Of a stretch of 8,028 bases of DNA, positions 5,938 through 8,028 are shown in pieces (position 1 is the stretch's first letter; the number at the start of each line of letters is the position of its first letter). This DNA comes from an uncultured Tissierellia bacterium (lineage in GTDB: Bacteria; Bacillota; Clostridia; Tissierellales; Peptoniphilaceae): positions 1 through 8,028 of the forward strand of contig CAMYOR010000040.1 in NCBI GenBank assembly GCA_947278105.1, given 5' to 3'. The notes beneath the pieces were generated by a model. It saw nothing but the letters and a program-made list of their open reading frames with translations, ran no database searches and had not been told where the DNA came from. Made by a program: the position numbers and the translations under genes.

Positions 5938-6643
5938 CGTAATACCTCCGGATAAAATCGACACAGGAATCAATGTGGGAGTCCGAAGCCTGCATGGCCA
6001 GGCTTGCAAAGCCCATTTTAATAGCATAGTAAATATTGACGTGCTGGAGGCTGAAGGAGCCGATCTTATTGCCGAAATTCTGCGCCATCAGGATATTTCG
6101 CATCCGAGATTCAATAAAGCGGGTGGTGTCATTGATGGACTCATACATGGCCCTCAGATAATGATTCTTGCAGGATCGGACGATTTCATGGTGAAAGCCC
6201 ATATCAATTTCATCAAAATGAGAAAAATCCCCCTCCGTAAAGCACCTTTTAAAGTCCATGGCCAGGTCCCTAAGCATATTCAGGTCCGCATCCTTCCGGT
6301 GGAGGGTAAATAAAAAGGTCGCATGGCCCTCGATCACCTTACGGGCGTAAAACAAATCCTCAATATTATCCCGGGTCGCTTCAAAGGGGAAATAACCCGG
6401 TTTGCCATCCTTCCGGTAAACCAGTCCCCTCTTTTCCAGGGTGTCTAAGGCATTGCAGATCGGAGTTCGGGAAACCTTAAGCTGGTCCGAAAGAAGGCTG
6501 ACATTAATCCTCTTCCCGCTGGGAAACTGGTCCTTGAGAAGCTTCTTGCGAAGAATCAGATAAACGGCATCCTTCGTAAGAATAAAGGGATTCTCCTCAA
6601 TATAGTCCTGAAGCTGGTTTTCCTTCTTCTCTAAATTTTTCAT
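5927..6643 (-). CDS. GntR-family transcriptional regulator, FCD subfamily
   Basis: The protein has 238 residues from the ATG. An N-terminal winged helix-turn-helix (about 24-83) carries the family signature INVSLLSDQLKVSRTPICNALDTLEKRGLV. It is followed by an all-helical FCD ligand-binding domain (about 92-230). Probable metal or carboxylate ligands are D147-x3-H151, H201 and H223, the usual FCD set, so an organic-acid effector is likely. Such proteins bind operators as dimers and respond to small acids. A GTG at 6667 in the same frame would add 8 residues. I prefer the ATG, which has AAAGG 11 nt upstream, but either is possible. The gene heads a two-gene unit with the ATPase and begins about 20 nt from an 83-bp repeat array. 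The divergent CoA-transferase is a plausible target. Confidence 0.92.
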   Translation of the reverse strand: MKNLEKKENQLQDYIEENPFILTKDAVYLILRKKLLKDQFPSGKRINVSLLSDQLKVSRTPICNALDTLEKRGLVYRKDGKPGYFPFEATRDNIEDLFYARKVIEGHATFLFTLHRKDADLNMLRDLAMDFKRCFTEGDFSHFDEIDMGFHHEIVRSCKNHYLRAMYESINDTTRFIESRMRNILMAQNFGNKIGSFSLQHVNIYYAIKMGFASLAMQASDSHIDSCVDFIRRYYDDY

Positions 6644-6662
6644 AGTAAGATCAACCTTTCTT

Positions 6663-7090
6663 CGCACAAAACGCCAACCTTATTCATGGGAAATCGGCGG
6701 CCTCCCCCTTTTCCCAGGTTTTTTCAGGCCCCGGGCCGGCTCTTCGGCCGAGCACGGACCTGGCAATTCGCCGACCGATTCATGTGAAATCGGCGACCCC
6801 CCCTTTTGCCATGCTTTTTCGGCTCCCCGGCCGGCCCTGAACCTGGCAATTCGCCGACCGATTCATGGCAATTCGCCACCTCGCCCTTTTGCCATGCTTT
6901 TTCGGCTCCTCGGCCGGCCCTGAACCTGGCAATTCGCCGACCGATTCATGTGAAATCGGCGACCCCCCCTTTTGCCATGCTTTTTCGGCTCCTCGGCCGG
7001 CCCCGGACCTGGCAATTTGCCGACCGATTCATGTGAAATCGGCCACCTTCCCCTTTTCCCAGGTTTTTTTAGGCTCCGGGGCCCCCGTGA
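6663..7090. repeat. 83-bp tandem repeat array, about five units
   Basis: Units begin with CCTGGCAATT at 6759, 6842, 6925 and 7008, an exact 83-bp period. A diverged unit precedes them (6663-6758). Units 1, 3 and 4 contain the inverted repeat CCGATT-catgtga-AATCGG (6775-6793, 6941-6959, 7024-7042). In unit 2 the right arm is replaced by a second GGCAATTCGCC. Internal units carry TTTTGCCATGCTTTTTCGGCTCC and a GGCCGGCC core, while the two end units share a different tail containing CCCAGGTTTTTT. The array fills half of the divergent gap between the GntR gene and the CoA-transferase. There are no variable spacers, so it is not CRISPR. Short reading frames through it are repeat artefacts. Confidence 0.9.
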
Positions 7091-7131
7091 AATCGTTTTT
7101 TATTCTAAGGGAAATGCACTTCAATTTCAAC

Positions 7132-7189
7132 GAAAATCTCAAAATTTATTAAATATTTATCTACAAAATCGTATTTTCTTGAGATTTTC
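7132..7189. repeat. AT-rich 11-bp inverted repeat
   Basis: GAAAATCTCAA (7132-7142) and TTGAGATTTTC (7179-7189) are perfect reverse complements around a 36-nt, very AT-rich loop containing ATTAAATATTTAT. The element lies at the abrupt change from the GC-rich array to AT-rich DNA. It could be a regulator site, part of a promoter region for either divergent gene, or the relic of a small element. I cannot decide. Confidence 0.55.
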
Positions 7190-7251
7190 TTATTGATTTT
7201 GAAGCAATTATGGAGGATTGAAAAAATTGTGAATCCGTCACAGTTAAAAAG

Positions 7252-7327
7252 TTTCCCATCCCGGATTGATTGACCTTATTTTGATCCATCCCGCCCAAAC
7301 CGATATCATAAAAGAAAGGATGGGAAA
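7252..7327 (+). other. Long-range inverted repeat upstream of the CoA-transferase
   Basis: TTTCCCATCC (7252-7261) and GGATGGGAAA (7318-7327) are perfect 10-bp reverse complements 56 nt apart. They lie upstream of the likely promoter at 7390, so they act as DNA sites if they act at all, unless transcription starts further left. The short reading frame on the minus strand here (7161-7382) has no recognisable content. Confidence 0.4.
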
Positions 7328-7343
7328 TGGAGAGGGAGGGAAA

Positions 7344-7395
7344 TTTGCCCACCCCCTCCGATCGGAGAAGGAGGAAGGGCAAAAATTCGTATAAT
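7344..7395 (+). promoter_or_regulatory. Probable promoter/operator of the CoA-transferase gene
   Basis: A perfect TATAAT lies at 7390-7395, about 104 nt before the start codon. No recognisable -35 is present at the right distance, which would fit an activator-dependent promoter. Just upstream is a 12-bp perfect palindrome, CTCCGATCGGAG (7356-7367), nested in a larger inverted repeat: TTTGCCC (7344-7350) with GGGCAAA (7377-7383). The palindrome covers the expected -35 position and is a candidate regulator site, for example for the divergent GntR protein, although it does not match the common FadR-type core. Confidence 0.45.
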
Positions 7396-7498
7396 CATTC
7401 AAAACTAGCCAATCCCCTTTTTAGTGCAAAATAGCTTGCTTAAACAGACCGCTTAGAAACGATATTTCAAGAAGACCGTTGGATAGAAAGGCATTTTT

Positions 7499-8028
7499 AT
7501 GAAAAGAAAATTCCAAAAGGGTAGCCCGGAAGAGCTGGTTTCCCATATTAAATCCGGAGATCGCATCGCTTCGACCCTGGCCAATGGCAATCCCTATGCC
7601 CTCTATGAGGCCCTGTATCAGAGGCGCAATGAACTGGAAAATGTGGATATGAATATTTCCCTTCTCGTGAAACCCGCCAAGTTTTTGGCGGGGCCGGCCA
7701 AAAAGTCCTTCACCGTCAAAACGAATTTTATGAGCCCGATTGAAGCCAAGCTCATGGACTTTGGGACCACCCTGGACCCCCGGATCATCCATTTAAACCG
7801 GATTCCCCGGGTTCTCGTGGAGGATGAAAAATGCAACATTATCATGCTTCAGGCCGCGCCCCCCGATGAAAAGGGCCGGATCAGCCTGGGCGTTAATCCC
7901 ATCGACCGGGAAACGGTCGAGAAATTTAAAACGGTCATGGTCCAGTTCAATAAAAATATGCCCTTTGTCTATCCCATGGAAGGCTTTCTCACCAAAGACG
8001 ACATTGATTACTACTGCGAGGTCGATGA
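7499..8028 (+). CDS. Acetyl-CoA hydrolase/transferase family CoA-transferase, N-terminal part
   Basis: The gene runs off the right edge; 176 codons are visible of a family usually around 430-500 residues. These enzymes move CoA between acyl-CoAs and acids such as acetate, succinate, propionate or 4-hydroxybutyrate. Visible family features are SGDRIASTLANGNPYALYEAL (from 19), LDPRIIHLNRIPRVLVED (from 92), IIMLQAAPPDEKGRISLGVN (from 114) and VQFNKNMP (148-155), matching the usual pattern of PPDEHGYCSLG followed by a VNKNMPRT-like segment. The catalytic glutamate and the glycine-rich oxyanion loop lie beyond the window, so activity and substrate cannot be checked. The ATG follows GAAAGG at normal spacing. 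The gene is divergent from the GntR-ATPase pair, which probably relates to its regulation. Confidence 0.9.
   Translation, partial: MKRKFQKGSPEELVSHIKSGDRIASTLANGNPYALYEALYQRRNELENVDMNISLLVKPAKFLAGPAKKSFTVKTNFMSPIEAKLMDFGTTLDPRIIHLNRIPRVLVEDEKCNIIMLQAAPPDEKGRISLGVNPIDRETVEKFKTVMVQFNKNMPFVYPMEGFLTKDDIDYYCEVD

Noticed and set aside
5938..6027. Upstream start of the ATPase at 6027
   Set aside because: It would add 30 residues overlapping the regulator's C-terminus; the start at 5937 has a GGAGGT ribosome site and a normal P-loop N-terminus.
6663..7090. CRISPR array
   Set aside because: The 83-bp period consists wholly of repeated sequence, without unique spacers of uniform length, and no cas gene is nearby.
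6806..7196. Overlapping plus-strand frames with repetitive peptides (MPCFFGSSAGP type)
   Set aside because: The peptides only mirror the 83-bp DNA repeats in several frames; there is no ribosome site and no known fold.
7161..7382. Minus-strand 73-codon frame upstream of the CoA-transferase
   Set aside because: It has no recognisable domain, no clear ribosome site, and covers inverted repeats and the likely promoter region.

Overview
The window looks like a piece of chromosome from a strictly anaerobic, moderately GC-rich Bacillota (Clostridia-like) bacterium. The evidence is a rubrerythrin, a clostridial-type adenine deaminase, a MinD-like P-loop protein of a type I associate with ferredoxin-dependent 2-oxoacid oxidoreductase operons, a CoA-transferase of the acetyl-CoA hydrolase family, and good Shine-Dalgarno sequences. 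The lineage is an inference and I cannot name a genus. I see no transposase, integrase, phage, plasmid or defence gene.

Layout. 1-527 holds no gene. It contains a cluster of palindromic repeats (1-206), a strong bidirectional terminator (207-245) and a run of GC-rich hairpins. 528-1682 is a two-gene minus-strand unit, rubrerythrin (rbr) followed 9 nt later by an isochorismatase-like cysteine hydrolase. It is divergent from adenine deaminase (ade, 1932-3668, plus strand) across a 249-nt region with a clear rbr -10 box and two small palindromes. 3669-4274 is a convergent, gene-free interval rich in repeats: a perfect 40-bp direct repeat at both ends, a second cluster of the same palindromic family seen at 1-206, and a 43-bp tandem duplication. 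4275-5030 (minus) is a serine esterase. 5031-5265 is very GC-rich with a strong hairpin. 5266-6643 (minus) is an overlapping pair, a GntR/FCD regulator followed by a small P-loop ATPase. 6644-7498 is a long divergent intergenic region with an 83-bp tandem repeat array (6663-7090), then an AT-rich inverted repeat and a probable promoter. A CoA-transferase gene starts at 7499 (plus) and runs off the window.

How the genes may work together. rbr and its partner plausibly belong to oxidative-stress or maintenance functions. Adenine deaminase serves purine salvage or fermentation. The GntR-ATPase pair facing a CoA-transferase suggests a regulated organic-acid/CoA-ester catabolic locus, most of which would lie to the right of the window. 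The genes are ordinary families. The unusual content is intergenic: the 83-bp array between the regulator and the CoA-transferase, and the mosaic palindromes at two intergenic loci.
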